NCBI GenBank assembly: GCA_007844125.1 | Contig: CM017561.1 | Coordinates: 34,562,406-34,626,405, forward strand | Source of the DNA: Sinonovacula constricta | Taxonomy: Eukaryota; Mollusca; Bivalvia; Cardiida; Solecurtidae | Length of the DNA: 64,000 bases | Direction: 5' to 3' | Shown: piece by piece, positions 49,130 through 61,535 of the stretch | Numbering within the stretch: the stretch's first letter is position 1 | Layout: every line of letters starts with the position of its first letter | The notes under the pieces: generated by a model | Seen by the model: only the letters and a program-made list of their open reading frames with translations | Database searches by the model: none | Told to the model about the DNA's origin: nothing | Translations under genes and position numbers: made by a program

Positions 49130-52100
49130 GCAAGTGTCACACCCAGTAAGACAGTAGACAGGCAAGAGGATATTTATCTGCTGGGGAGACAGAGTTGAAA
49201 ACTGAGTGGGCTGTAATATACCTGGTCATATCTCTGTAAGTTGTCTTTCTTCCTATTTTGAAGACGATTTGACTGATGTTCAGTTCTAAGAAAATGTGAA
49301 CCAGAAGCACATGAACATCAGTGTCAGGACTGGAAACACATGCCTGCTGTGTATTTTGTCTATCAGCATATGCAATGTGAAGCGTAAGACGACTGTCAGC
49401 TTCTTTATGATTTGATCTGAGCTTAGGGAATTACCCTATATACATGAAGAAGTAACACGCAAAGCTGTTTCACCAATACCTCCAGCTATATGGACTTCAC
49501 TCTTGTCTTCAAGAAAATCTTGAGAGTTTTAGTTAAGAAACAACGTCAACAATCTTGTCAGTTCGTGTTTGCTTTTTGTGTTGCATACCACTCTTTTCCA
49601 GTCACCAACTATCATATTGCCTTGAATTGAAATTTGTCCGACAGAAGAGACCGTTCGCCACGACGTATTCGTGCTTGAGACTTCAGGCTGCTCTCTATGT
49701 ACCTGTCAAAACAACATGAATTTGTCCAGAACCTTCAAAATGAGAAAGAATGTGTTGCCAAAAGGAAGCTGCCATCATATTGTATGTGGTTTTTCTATAT
49801 GATTGAGGTTGGAGTATTTGAACAACTGACATGGCATCAAAAAAGAAACACTCAAGATTCCTAAACGCTTTTTCTATGCAAGGATCTGACCTAGAAAGGG
49901 CTTCAAGCTTCTCCACGAAATCAGACGTCTTTGTTGCCAACATTGAGCCGTCATCTGCAAATAAACTCATGAGGTACAGGAGTGTTTTCAAAAGCAAGGA
50001 CCCTTTCAAGCGGAACCTTATTGAAGGAATTTATTGCAAGAAATCTTACATATCTTCACTGTTGATTTTGTCTTTTTAAGAGTTGTTTTTTTCTTTGTGT
50101 TTTGAAAATGAGAATGGCTTAACTTTTGACTTCGGAATGGGATGAAAGAACTTTTTCTTGGTTGTGGTGTCAGGTTTATTCATAAACCTTTCTGCTACAA
50201 ATTGCTACAGTGCATGGTTGCCGTATTCATGGCAACCTAACAAACTGGCCTCAACAGCTGCTGTCAACTCAACACCTCTGGCTATATTAACAAGCCTAGA
50301 CGGAGGGTTAGACAACGAAAATGGGTCAATAAATGTGTCACTTTAAAAAAGCAACATCTTCTTCAATTTGGTATTGTACGCTAGCGCGTAAAATGGTGAG
50401 TCAGTTTGATGTTTAGAAATTGTCTGTGCCTAAGTATTTGGATGTAACTGATCTTGCCAGGAACCACCGATTAAGTGCATTGGAATTGTGGGTCAGACCA
50501 ATAATACTTCCGGATGACTTCAGTGCTTTATTTTTAGTCACCTCCAGTGCATAGTCTAGCCGTACAGAGTCAGAAGCCCCTCTGCAAACTTTGCTACAAA
50601 TCTTCCAGCCTCAAACTTGCTAACTAATTTAGGTGGAAGTCTCCTACTTTGTAGTATTAGATGTGGCATAAATCTGGCGTAAACAATCCTGCTAGAAGCG
50701 AACAAGAAAGTTAACAACTTTACCTCAGCTTATTCATGAGCTTTCCACATTCCATGTCTAGTTGCTGCAAGATAAAGTTTTAAAGGAAGGGATACCTCAT
50801 ACAAGTAGTCATCCCAAAATATAAAACGTGGGGAAGATGATCTACCCTCCAACCTAAATAACTCGATCAGCGGAAGAACTTCTGTTTCAATGTAATGCAA
50901 GAGGTCCTGAATTTCATCCATGTTTTTCAAAGAATTTTCACTTAACTCTTTTAACTCATTGTGCCCTAGAGCTAATTGACCAGTCGTACCCTAGAGGCAT
51001 TTCTCCAGTCATCCCCTACACCTGGTGGGGGTCTTATCTGCCCCTCATGCCGAGACACATCTCGTGTGGATTACCGGTAAGTGTAAGATATCGGAGAAGG
51101 TTGTATACACAACACAATAAACATGTCATTTTGGAAGTACTCTAAAGGGATATTTTCACATACTTGAAGCACAGAAAGTGCTTTACACAACCATGTAATT
51201 TTTAACACGGTATGAGAAGAAATACTTCAGAAAAGAGTGAAATCTGAAGAACACGTAAGATTAACAATATCAAAATTAACACAGTTCAAATTATTAAAGT
51301 GAAATAATATTGACCTCATCAAGTTGTTTATGTTTATAACGTAAATAACACTGCTTTATATAATATTTTAATCCTTCATATTTGATAGAAAACTTCGGCG
51401 ATTTCCAAGAGTTAGATTGTGCCTTTTATCTATTGATATCTGCAATTATCATATAATTATTGGATCTGACGTAGGTAATTCCACATATCCGCCGATACAC
51501 TACGTATAAGTAGGAATCTTAAAGCTAACAGTAAGGCATATATCGCCGTTTTTCTTTATCTCGACATGATTCATTGTGTTTACATCCGGGTTACATGAAA
51601 TTCCAATAAATTATATAACAAGGTTTCTGATTGGCTGAGATCGAAGTATAAATTAATCATTTGAAAACTGATTTTACGATCGTATTTCAGCCGAGAAATG
51701 TTTCAAATTAGATTTCACTTCAATCAGAGAAAATGTCGCCGATTTTTCTGTTGCTCGCTACAATAAATGAAATAACAAAAAAGGATTTAAGCCGGTAGAT
51801 TTAGATTAGGATGACATAAGCATTTACGATACTGTGAGGTACTTGATTGGCCGAGACTCGAAAGTGATTGAAAAACATGAGTTTTAACCAGCAAATATGA
51901 TGGACGCATTAACGCGGCGTTCGGCAGTAGCCGAGACATTTTCAGGGCCGCCTTAATGCGGCGCTCGGCGCCAGACACAGGTAAAATGCGACGCGATAAG
52001 TCGTCTCCCGGCACGAGGAGGCTGTTTTTCGTGCCGCTTTAATGCGTCATTAGAGTACAATGAGTTAACTCGCTTTCTAAATGTGGTGGTTTTACCTGAA

Positions 52101-54580
52101 AGTTTTCTGCCGTCCATTTCTGAAACTAGTGGAAGAAGCGTCTGTTTAGAATCTCATCTACCATGATAAGGTCTTGCAAGGCTCTGTCAATGTCCTTTTC
52201 AGAAAGAACATGATCAGCAGTTAAAGGAGCAAACACATCTGAATCAGTAAGAAGTTGCTAAATAGCTAAATCTCCATATATGTGACCTATTCCACTAAAA
52301 CAGACATCATAAAATGCATGCCACCTTCAAGAGGATAAACATCATCAATCTATTCTGGGTTTGCTCACACAATTTATAGGGCTTTGGCTAGAAAGCTCAT
52401 ATCAAATGCTATTGGGCAAACTGTTTGTTCATTCGTTCCTTTGTGCGCTTCAACACGGTATACACTGTGTTAAAGTCATTTGGAGGGGCAATAGTTACAA
52501 TGTGTCGGATTGAAAACCACATTTGCTGTGTGACAAACAACATTGGTTTGAACTATGGACTGAAACACTGTCCAAGAGGAAAATACCGTCTCTTGAGATA
52601 CATGTAAGTCATCACAAAGTGCTGCTAAAGTGTGTCTGCATGTTGTGTATAGCATCTCTTTCAGTTGCAGATTCTTGGCATCTTCTAGGTCAGGTGGAAA
52701 AATCTCACCGGGTTGTACAGAAGGCTTCATCGTTGGAGTTGGTCTCTGTGAAGGTTTGCGGTAAATAAGTGTTTGTGCTAGAACTCTGCCTGAAAAAATC
52801 ACCAACCTCATAATCTCATTCTCTTCTTAGTGTGTATATTCATTATACTTGCTTACTGAAAAAGCAGAGTACTTGTCATATTCATTTAATCAAGCATAGT
52901 CATTACCAAAACACCCTTACCATCGCAATTAAAAAAAAAATACAAACATAGACATCAACATTAACACCATCATCAACAGCATTATTGTCATTTTCTACTA
53001 ATTATAATTGGTATTAACAAGAAATGTTATGCTTTTGCATTTAAATGAAAAACTAATGAATCATATATAAACAATTATAAACCTGGAAGAGATGAAGCAT
53101 CAACGGATCTTTAGATCTTTCAGACACTCGAGGGATCCTGAGGGGTGGGAGTTGAGCTGAATCTGATGATGGACACCATACCAATATACTGGTCATGGCG
53201 TGTGATGAAGTCTTCCCACTGAAAGTGTTTTCATTGTGGTTCCAGTTGTCTGCGGCGGCAATAATGAGATCACCACCATTGACATGTTGAGCCTGGACAA
53301 GGCCACCTATAATATATTTGAGTAAACATCAGTCAACTTTCAAACATATATATATAACAACAGACTTTTACACATAAGAAGCAGGGATATAAATTTTAAT
53401 TCTTTGAACACAAGTAAGGCAGTTGTAAATTATCATTTTTGTTTCTTATTCTGGTGTTTAAATGCATTCATATTGGAATGAATCCTTTGTTTTTTCTACT
53501 TTGAATAAAGCATTTAAGATCTGCAAAATAAACAAATAAAAGTAATGATACCTGACTCAGTTCGATTCTGAATAGATGCCATGTGTACAGCTGAAGAGCG
53601 CAGGAAATGGCGGACCTTTGAGTATGACAGTGTGTATCCGTGCGAATGGAGGTCTTTAATAAGCTTTTGGCTACCAAAAGAATGGTGTTGTCATAGGATT
53701 GACTAGGTATGTAATATCCGAGACATTTCCTGTTTGGTAAGTGAGATGTCTTGATAACTCCTCGCTATGACCAGACCACCATCATACAAACATCTTAATA
53801 TGAGTGTCCAAAAACTGAGAATCTATGGTTATCTCCTCTGATGCAAAATATTTACTTTTCTGTATGCTTTTCTTTTTTTTTGTATCTTTTTTTTAAAATT
53901 CAATTTCTTACAATTGAAGCAGATTGTGCAGGATTGACAACTCATTCTCTTCCGAATGTTGAAAACTGTCAATCAAGCCAGACTCAAGTTCAGTCTGCTC
54001 TGAAACAGATTCTAGATTTTTCTGTAGCTGAACAAATTTGCACAGGGCATCTTTAAGTCGGAGACTTTTTGAAAAAATTAGGCCCGAATAAGGACCTTTC
54101 CTTAAAATGTGCATTTAATCTGGCCACACCCGTTTTAAGACTCTTTTTTTTTGCTTTCCATTTAACTTGTCCGGGTCAACATTTAAGTGTTTTAATTGTG
54201 CAATATCTAATGAGATCTTTTATCTTTGACAAGTCATATACTGAGTTTTGCTTTTCCACAGCATCAGAAAAATCCTTCTTAAGATGTTCACTGGCTTTAT
54301 CAAGGTCACATTTGCATCTAGAAGAACTTGGTTCAGTCATTTCAGGGTTTGACGAAAGATATTTGCATACTTTCTTTCTATGATATTTAGCTTCCACTGC
54401 CACAAGATCACCCTGTGAACTAAGTAATCTACTATGTAGAGCATCATTACCATTTTGTGAAGCGATGTTTAAAAGTTTCAAATAAAGCCTCGATGTTTCG
54501 TCAATGGAACTTTCAATCTTTGACCATTTACCTCTATGTTTAATACTACATTTTCCCCCACAGATGAAACAGTTGTCTTT
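49130..54580 (-). pseudogene. decayed Academ-like transposase gene, copy 2
   Basis: Read from high to low coordinates on the minus strand, pieces follow the same order as copy 1. CFICGGKC lies near 54,560. LYLKLLNIASQNGNDALHSR lies in 54,500-54,420. An AADNWNHNENTFSGK block at about 53,280-53,180 corresponds to the VADNVDHNTRTLDGH block of copy 1. Another conserved piece is at 50,930-50,730. FFDAMSVVQ lies at about 49,820, and an XPG-like EADSRLTLHIAYA...SPDTDVHVLL stretch at about 49,400-49,310. Many stops and frameshifts separate them, and a TTAA-flanked element splits the gene at 50,955-52,064. It is more decayed than copy 1. Confidence 0.55.
50955..52064. mobile_element. TTAA-flanked non-autonomous TIR element
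   Basis: The left end reads CTCATTGTGCCCTAGAG and the right end, on the other strand, CTCATTGTACTCTAATGA. TTAA borders both ends (50,951-50,954 and 52,065-52,068), the duplication used by piggyBac and Kolobok elements. The interior is 1.1 kb and lacks a transposase. It carries repeated TTAATGCGGCGCTCGGC-like words near its right end. It interrupts the older Academ-like copy 2. Confidence 0.8.
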
Positions 54581-54833
54581 CCAGTTATATTCTGCACATT
54601 TTAATTATTCAAAAGTTTAAAGCTTCTAAACATGACTAGCATAAAGGAAGTTTACATGGGCAAACAAACAAGCAATAATGGTGTACAACATCTCATACAG
54701 TGTTACAGTACTTCCTTCTAGTAGCCCCTGAGCAACAGAAATCTTGTGGAAATTTTTTGCCTTGATGCCATCCATAAGTTTGGTATTTGCTTCGCCAAAC
54801 ACTGATGTTGCATTGTCCAGATCAACCTAAAGT

Positions 54834-57043
54834 TGTTTTTCAGTTCTTTTGACTTCCCCTTCTTTTTGGTGGATTTTGCGTTTTCTTTCCTCATTGAGCT
54901 TCAATTTTTCCTTTTGTGCATCCTCGTCATTTTTGTCAATAGCTCTCTTCCTTTTAGAAATTTCTTCATCTAGCCTTTGTTGATATTTTTTGTAGGAACC
55001 CTGCACATACGTGATCATTTTCTTTGTTATTTGCACTGAATATACATTCCCATGAAGACTAACAGCATCCCGTGTTAGTCGTAATGCATTCAGTGCATTA
55101 TCAGACAACAGCGACCTTTCTGGAGTCAGGATCTTCTTGTTGATAGAAAGACTTCTTTCAACATCTGCATTTCCATGAAATATGCATAGGCATGATGTCA
55201 CAACTTTTCTGAGCCCTGTGTATTTTGACATGCCTGCAGCTGTTTTTCTTTCAAAGATTTTGCTCCAATATGCATCAACTCTCCTAAATGTACCATCCTT
55301 TTCATAAACAACATCATCCTCCACACTTTCTTCCCTGTATAACTTCCACTCATCAATGGCTTTTGTTGCATCATCACTGGTCAAGTTTGGAAGGGATACT
55401 GCCAATTGAGATATCATTTTCATTGCCTGATCTTGGTCTCTAACTTCTGGATGGAGACACTCAGCATTTTTCACAACTGGCTCCAGAATTGGAAATTTCT
55501 TGCTCAGGTGTTTGCTAACCTCTTGGTAGAATTTTCTCATTTCCATTTGAATAGATTTTTGTCTTCCATTTTCCAACTTTTGCAATCCGTCCTTGACATC
55601 CTGTCCAACATCGATTTCTGTCAGTGGCTTGCAGAGGTCCAAGTTGTCACAGTCGATATGGGCAAGCTTTGATCCAGACACCTCTTCAAACTTCATGAAA
55701 CGCATCAGAACTTTTTTAAGAAGCTCAACAGATTCCGGAAATAGCACATGAATCAATGGTTCTTGCTTCTGAAAAAGAGTTTCATACTCCTGAAACAATA
55801 ACCCAATGCTCAATAGAAAGTCTATTTGGATCACGGTTTCTTTGGATTTGAGAGCATTGCATATTCTGCTGTCTGCTGTATCTCTCATTGCCTTTGAGGG
55901 TCTTCATTGTATTGTCTCTTTGGCTTACTTCTGGAAGATCTGGAAGTAATGGTACGTGGCTTTCCAGTTTTCCTTTATCCTTTGTAGACAAGGCACTAGT
56001 GTTAGCCATCTGCACTGAACATGTCTCAAAAATGCATCCCCTTTAAGGTTCAACTTGTCCAAAGTTAATGCAAAAGCCTCTTTTTGACAGGGGTGTTTCT
56101 TGAACCATTGAAACAAATCAATACTGAGATCTTCAGCTTGTAGCCCATAAACAGCCAATCCTTTGCGAAAGGCATTATGAACTACATGAAGAGGGCATGG
56201 TATGAAGTTCACAAGCCCATGGAGCCCAGCTTCCTTCATATGACTATCTATGTACTTACAGATGGTTTTGTTGACGTTGGGGCCATCACTTCCTAATGAT
56301 ATTAGCTGGGAAAGAGGCAATTCATATTTGTCTTCGGACAATGTGCCCAACAAGGCTACTGCTACATCATTTCCTTTGGCATGTCCAAACTTCAATGATT
56401 TTAAGTACTGAGTAGTAATCAGACCTTTGTCATTGTTCCAGAACCTCAGTAATATGTCACATTGTTTTCTACCCTGTGCGCTTTCCCGTCTCGTCAAACT
56501 GAATGGTATAAAACACTTTGTTCTCACAAATCAACTTAACAAGACCTTCTCTAAAATATGGGCATGTATGATGCTTTTGTCCTACTCATAGAGAATTCCT
56601 TACTGATAGGCCCTGGAAACATGATGCGAAATAGCTCTGGGGTTTCATCACATGCACTGAAAGAGATGCCAGCAGATGCTACTTTTAAAACCCATAGAAT
56701 TTCTGCAGTAGCCACTTGCTCTTTCAACGCTTTACTCTGAAGTCCAATGTGCTTCACACTGTCACCTCCAGCCTGTGATCCTCTTGGACCACTGGTCTGT
56801 ACTTGGATGAAATGCTTCTGTCCTTTCCCAAACCTGACTTTTGCAATGTCTTTATGTTTTTTTCCCTTGAGCATGGCTAAGAATTTGCTTAACACCATTA
56901 TTTGCACACTGAATAGATTTACTACATAAAGTACAGAAGCCACTGTACTCCGAACTTTCATCTTTTTTACACCAAAGAGTAAGTTCATGTTCATCCACTT
57001 GTTTTAACCAGCCAATGTTAAATTTTGTGCGTCCATGAGGCAT
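54834..57043 (-). pseudogene. hAT-superfamily transposase with BED-like finger, broken
   Basis: Four minus-strand frames follow one another: 57,043-56,852, 56,994-56,551, 56,527-55,925 and 55,888-54,827. The first holds a BED-like finger (FCTLCSKSIQ at about residues 36-45, then LSHAQGKKH). The third holds SLGSDGPNVNKTI, a block seen around hAT catalytic residues. The last, 353 residues, ends with an hAT C-terminal dimerisation region (ADVERSLSINKKILTPERSLL near residues 240-260) and a lysine-rich coiled tail. At least three frame changes break it. Terminal repeats were not located. It could be an ancient domesticated relative, but the frame breaks argue against function. Confidence 0.75.
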
Positions 57044-57059
57044 TGTGATGTCACCATTT

Positions 57060-57600
57060 ATAAATTAAAGATCTGTAATGATACACTTTTAGTATAGCAG
57101 ATTTCAAAAATACATACAGACGACACATAGGATGTGAGTAAGTGTCATCCAGTTTAGCTTTATGTTTCTACTACCTACCTGGCATTCTCTTGTTATTAAA
57201 GGGGCATTAGTTTAATAGTCAATAGGTAACTTATACCCAACATTACTACCAAAAAGCAATTAAAAATGGAAATTATCACATTTTTAATAGCAGCATATGT
57301 GTTTAAGGTTAGTGCTAGAAAGACACATGGTTAGTTTTGAGAAAAGCTTGCACATCTATTATCATGCAATTTACTACAAACTAGTAAAAAAATTAAAGCT
57401 CACTATACTCGATCCCTTATTCATTCAATGAAGATTTAGGTTCAAAATGATCACTGTGAGCTTTTTAATACTAAATGCTAAACTTACATAAAATGGCAAG
57501 TATTCACCCTCAGCAAGCATCATTGGGACATGAAGAATCTAGTATGTGTACAAAAACATTATATTTTATCATTATTCTGCAACTTTTATTTTTGTTATTT
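57060..57600. other. AT-rich sequence without genes
   Basis: No ORF or repeat was recognised between the hAT relic and the exon-like stretch at 57,627. Confidence 0.45.
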
Positions 57601-57626
57601 TTTCTACAAAAAATATAAACATCTTA

Positions 57627-57745
57627 CCTTGTCTGGCTTAATGTCTTGTCAGCTCCAACCATCCTCATAATGGAATCTCCCAGCACCACTGAAAACCAAC
57701 TACTAGTACCATCCTTTGTGTCCTTGAAATATACTAGCAACTAGT
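57627..57745 (-). CDS. exon-like open stretch, unknown protein
   Basis: On the minus strand an open frame (including DGTSSWFSVVLGDSIMRM) ends at a good donor, AAGGTAAGATG, near 57,627. It has protein-like composition and lies upstream of the hAT relic on the same strand, so it could be that gene's first exon or an unrelated host exon. No family was recognised. Confidence 0.25.
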
Positions 57746-57847
57746 TTTTAGAAGAAAAATGCAGAAAAATGTATTAACTTTTATTTTAAAACAAATTTAT
57801 ATTCATGTAGGATTATGTAAAAAAAATAAATATGACTTTTTTTCTCA

Positions 57848-57935
57848 AAAAGTAGGGATAGTAGGTCTCTAAAAGAAAAGTAGGGAAAAGTAGGGCCAAA
57901 CCTAAAAAAGTAGGGAAAAGTAGGAAAAGTAGGGC
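57848..57935. repeat. short AAAAGTAGGG tandem words
   Basis: The word AAAAGTAGGG or AAAGTAGGGA recurs about six times with irregular spacing. It may be part of a transposon end. Confidence 0.6.
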
Positions 57936-58528
57936 CCGCTTGAAAGCCTGTGTATTGCTTATAATTTACTGGTAAAATCAGTTATCAATTATATTGAAGA
58001 CAATCACTAATTCAAGATTTGAAATTAATTGGTATGCAAAATAGCCTTAATAAATTTTCATGAATCTTAATTACGAGTTAAAATAAATATATATTTTTAA
58101 ATTGCTATATCTTGTTTCTAAGTCACATTTTTATAAAATAAAATAGGTCTGTTGTTGACAAGTACTAGTCATGATAACTATTTCATTATATCTTTTGTAC
58201 TTCTCATGATAATTAATTTATTATACTTTTTAACCATATGTTAAAGAGGATTTAAAAATGACTCCTTAAAATGGAAAGCAATACTTTCTTCCATTATCAA
58301 ATGCCTGAATGTCTTTTCAGATCTAAAAAAATCTACATTTCGGTGCATGATGCATTAATTTAATTTATTTAATATACTGCAGTCTGTCCAAGAATATCGC
58401 AGTGACCACCAAATATGTTTCAAGAACATAATGCCCTCTGATGATTTCCATAAATGACATGAGTTTTAAATGTTTAGCAAAGGTTTTGTCTATTGATGTA
58501 AGATGAAGCATTCTGAGAACGTCAGTGC

Positions 58529-58532
<4 letters not shown>

Positions 58533-58578
<46 letters not shown>

Positions 58579-58609
58579 GGGGGGGGGGTGTGTGTGTGTG
58601 GGGGGGGTA
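58533..58609. repeat. GT microsatellite with G-runs
   Basis: A (GT)n tract of about 20 repeats is followed by GAGGGGGGGGG and a further GT/G mixture. The ORF on the other strand here is a repeat artefact. Confidence 0.95.
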
Positions 58610-58689
58610 AAGGTGTTAAGTAAAAAATGTTGGATAAAAAGTCAATATTGCTATAAATGAGCACAAGACACTGCCTGACCACCTATGAT

Positions 58690-59330
58690 TATAACTCGGT
58701 TATTCATTTAAAAAAACCTGAAATATATATATTTTTTTTTTTGCAGCCGATGTTGCAGCAGTTTGGTAAGAATACAGTATACCAAAATTGTTGATTTTAT
58801 TCCTGTCAATTTGCTTGTGATATAATTGTCAATAAAACTGAAGTATAGAATTGTCATGTTTTCTTGATTGGATTTTATATGTCTATATATCTAGATTACA
58901 CAAAAAGTATACATTTTATAGTTTTCATCAATTAAAATGTTGGTAACCGAGGGATAAGATAGAAAGGATGTCATAACTGGCTTGAACATCACAAAGAAAA
59001 ACAATTTTAACATTAAAATTGACATTCAGCTAAAAATTGTGTTCTGATAGAATGAATTGCTGCTTTCTTATATCAGAAAACATTACTAGACAGCACACAT
59101 TGATGCTCAATGTGACATGTTGTGGGCAGGTGGGAAATATTTGAATACGTAAGGAAATATGCACAAGAAGGCAAACTTACTGCTTCATATAACATGGCAT
59201 TAGCTTCAAATAAATGTTCAGTCTACAAACTATGATTTCCTGTTACAGTATGAGCTTAAACGTTTAACTTCCTAAGCCAAAAGATAAGACAATAAAAGGG
59301 GGTAAATGTAGCAGTATACATGATAGAGCC
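58690..59330. other. AT-rich sequence left of virus relic 2
   Basis: No gene was recognised. Composition shifts to GC-rich near 59,330, which probably marks the left edge of relic 2. Confidence 0.4.
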
Positions 59331-59486
59331 GGTCCAGAAGGGCCGGTTTTCCAAAGCCTCGTGGGATCAGTCCTCGGCTTTCTTTTTCTCTCGGAGAGAA
59401 TATCGTTTTGTAGTTTCTTCGTCTATTCCTGGTATGCTGGAGGGGGGTCACAGTGTGGTCTACACACGCGGCTCAGAGAGATGGAG

Positions 59487-59611
59487 TATTTAACTTTTTG
59501 AAAAGCTCCGCTAGCGCTTTTTTGCGACCTTCTTCTAGGAATTTCTTTTGAAGCTCCTCCATGTTCTTCTCAGGTGCAGTGCGGGGTCTCGTCTTGCGAC
59601 TATCGACCGCC
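59487..59611 (-). CDS. small basic, helical ORF in virus relic 2
   Basis: A minus-strand frame runs KAVDSRKTRPRTAPEKN, then MEELQKKFLEEGRKKALAEL, and stops after NTPSL. It is short, charged and strongly helix-forming. The natural N-terminus is probably lost, because a stop lies just upstream. No family was recognised. Confidence 0.3.
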
Positions 59612-59615
59612 TTAA

Positions 59616-60029
59616 AAGGCCAACACTGAGTTCATCGAGAAAGATCCAGGAGTTGATGGCTTTTGGAGCACGTTCGTGCTAGATGTTTTAAAAGACTTCA
59701 CTCAGGCCGGCATGGAGCGAATCAACGACTCGATCTGGACCTACATGTGGGCTCTGCTCGGGGCCCAGGCCCAAACCAAGTCCCGGATCGCAGGTGGAGC
59801 CCTAGTGGAGGATGCGACCAACTCTCTTGTCGACATCTTAGCCGCTATCACCCGTTACCAAAGCATTCTGCAATACCCCGGGAGCGAGCTGAACGTGGTC
59901 TTCGGAAAAGGATTGTACATTGATCCGAGTGACATGCTCCTAAACATCAATCCAGGCATTGCGGGCTACAACAAAATAATAATGGCTCCAGCCAACTTTC
60001 CAATTGGTGAAGTCGGGGGGGGGGGGTAA
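59616..60029 (+). CDS. conserved virus-relic ORF of unknown function
   Basis: The frame opens after a stop at 59,613 with KANTEFIEKDPGVDGFW and runs 137 codons. It includes IWTYMWALLGAQAQ, VDILAAITRYQSIL and a SDMLLNI block that recur at 35,600-35,960. The frame ends in a run of G near 60,015-60,027, where slippage may have cut it; reading frames beyond suggest the gene once continued. The function is unknown. Its position before the capsid gene is typical of a polinton-like accessory or structural gene. Confidence 0.55.
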   Translation, partial: KANTEFIEKDPGVDGFWSTFVLDVLKDFTQAGMERINDSIWTYMWALLGAQAQTKSRIAGGALVEDATNSLVDILAAITRYQSILQYPGSELNVVFGKGLYIDPSDMLLNINPGIAGYNKIIMAPANFPIGEVGGGG

Positions 60030-60499
60030 CTCTCCTGTGGTTAAGCCTCATGTACATGGCAGCTTTCATGATGGTAAAATCGCAGGGCCGCCCGCGCAGC
60101 CGTGAAGCGGTAGCTGCTGCGCAACAGGCACCAAAAACATTGAAGCTGTATCCGCTGCGCAAGCACACTCCGAGGAAAAGAAGGCTCTGGTTGAGGTTGC
60201 CGTAAAGCTAATTGCGCTTTGACGTTTGCTTTCGCTAGCCACTCTTTGACTTCAACCAGTAACAGACTCTCAATTGCGAGAAGCAGAGCCCAAGTGTGTT
60301 CGGCAAGCAATCCGACTGCCTTGCCTGCGGTCGACAACAGCCATGAAACCACACTGGCAATGACACGGGAATTGCAGCTGCGGCCTTCTTCGCTAGTTTT
60401 GCGAGTAAAGCGCAAAAGGCTTTCAGGTGTTTTAACCAACTCTCGAATGCTACCCTTAACTGGTTGGGCCGGGGGCCAGGGGAGAGGGGGCGGCGCCAC

Positions 60500-61487
60500 C
60501 GGTTATTGCTAGGACGAGCGTGCTACGATGGTCATCCCGATTTCGTTAAGATGGATACGACGGTGATACCTTGCTCTCGGAAGAGAGTCCTGATCCACTC
60601 AGCCAGCGTGGTGTCTTCTTGCAGGATTTGCCGAAGGGTTTCCCGAACACAGCTGATATGCGATCTCAAGCAGTACGGCCCGCACACCCTCAAGTGTTCT
60701 TATTCTTTCGCCGCCTCACACTTCATCTCGGGGTCATCCGTCTCTCTTAATTTTCCATTCTCTCAATTTAGTTGCCTGCCGATGTCGGAGTCTGGCTATG
60801 TTGTCAACAAGTTCTCCTTATTGGGTTTGAATGGCCTTGTCAAGCCCTTTAAGTTCCCGGAACCGCATCATTAGCTCGGAACCGCCCAAGCCCGATGAAC
60901 TCTGAGGTGGTGCTTCGATTGTTTTCAACGCGGTCTCCATCCAGACAGGGGGGAGGCTGCTGTCGAATTCTGCCACCTCAATGTTTCTGCCAGAACTAGA
61001 GCGCATCACGTCCAGTTTTCTATCAGTCTACTGTATTTGGGTGACAGTTTGGGCGGGCAGATACCTATTGCTGAGCGCCCAGTCCGAGAACACGAGTTCA
61101 TCCCGGACAAAGACCCGACCGCCTGACCTTGTTGCTATAGTGGGTAACGCTTGGGGTCTTTCAGTACTATTGTTAACCAGATTAATATCTGGGGGGGGGG
61201 GGGCCTCAGGCAGAGCTGACCCCTTCCGTCGATCGTAAATTTTTGGTAGTCCCGACCGGCAGGAGGCTGACCCTCACCCAATCCGTTGTTAAAGTCATCA
61301 ACGGTTCCAGCAATTCAGTGGAGATCGAGGTAGTTTCAATACCGTCCGTGGCCGAAACCAACGGCGCCAGCCGGTCACGGAAGTCTTGCAGCTGGATGCC
61401 CTCGTCATACATTGTATTGAAGACACGGTTGGCTGGGTTTAATACAAAATGTTTCGAAGTGCTTACGGTCGAAAGTTCGATCCGCAC
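60500..61487 (-). pseudogene. minus-strand relic gene with coiled-coil segment
   Basis: Two minus-strand frames read protein-like. One is 61,487-61,206, with NPANRVFNTMYDEGIQLQDF. The other is 61,009-60,818, with GSELMMRFRELKGLDKAIQ, followed past a stop by a likely helical stretch, GELVDNIARLRHRQATKL. A G-run at 61,191-61,203 separates them. Overlapping plus-strand ORFs in the same interval look less protein-like. It would be a gene divergent from the capsid gene. The family is not recognised. Confidence 0.35.
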
Positions 61488-61535
61488 CGGCGCCTTAGAG
61501 AACTCCGAGGGGCCAAGGGCATACGCTAGTCGGTT

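Noticed and set aside
58365..58682. Minus-strand ORF with His-Thr repeats
   Set aside because: It is the GT microsatellite translated.
60041..60499. 152-codon minus-strand ORF in virus relic 2
   Set aside because: Its composition is low-complexity and GC-driven. Both strands are open here and no conserved block was seen.
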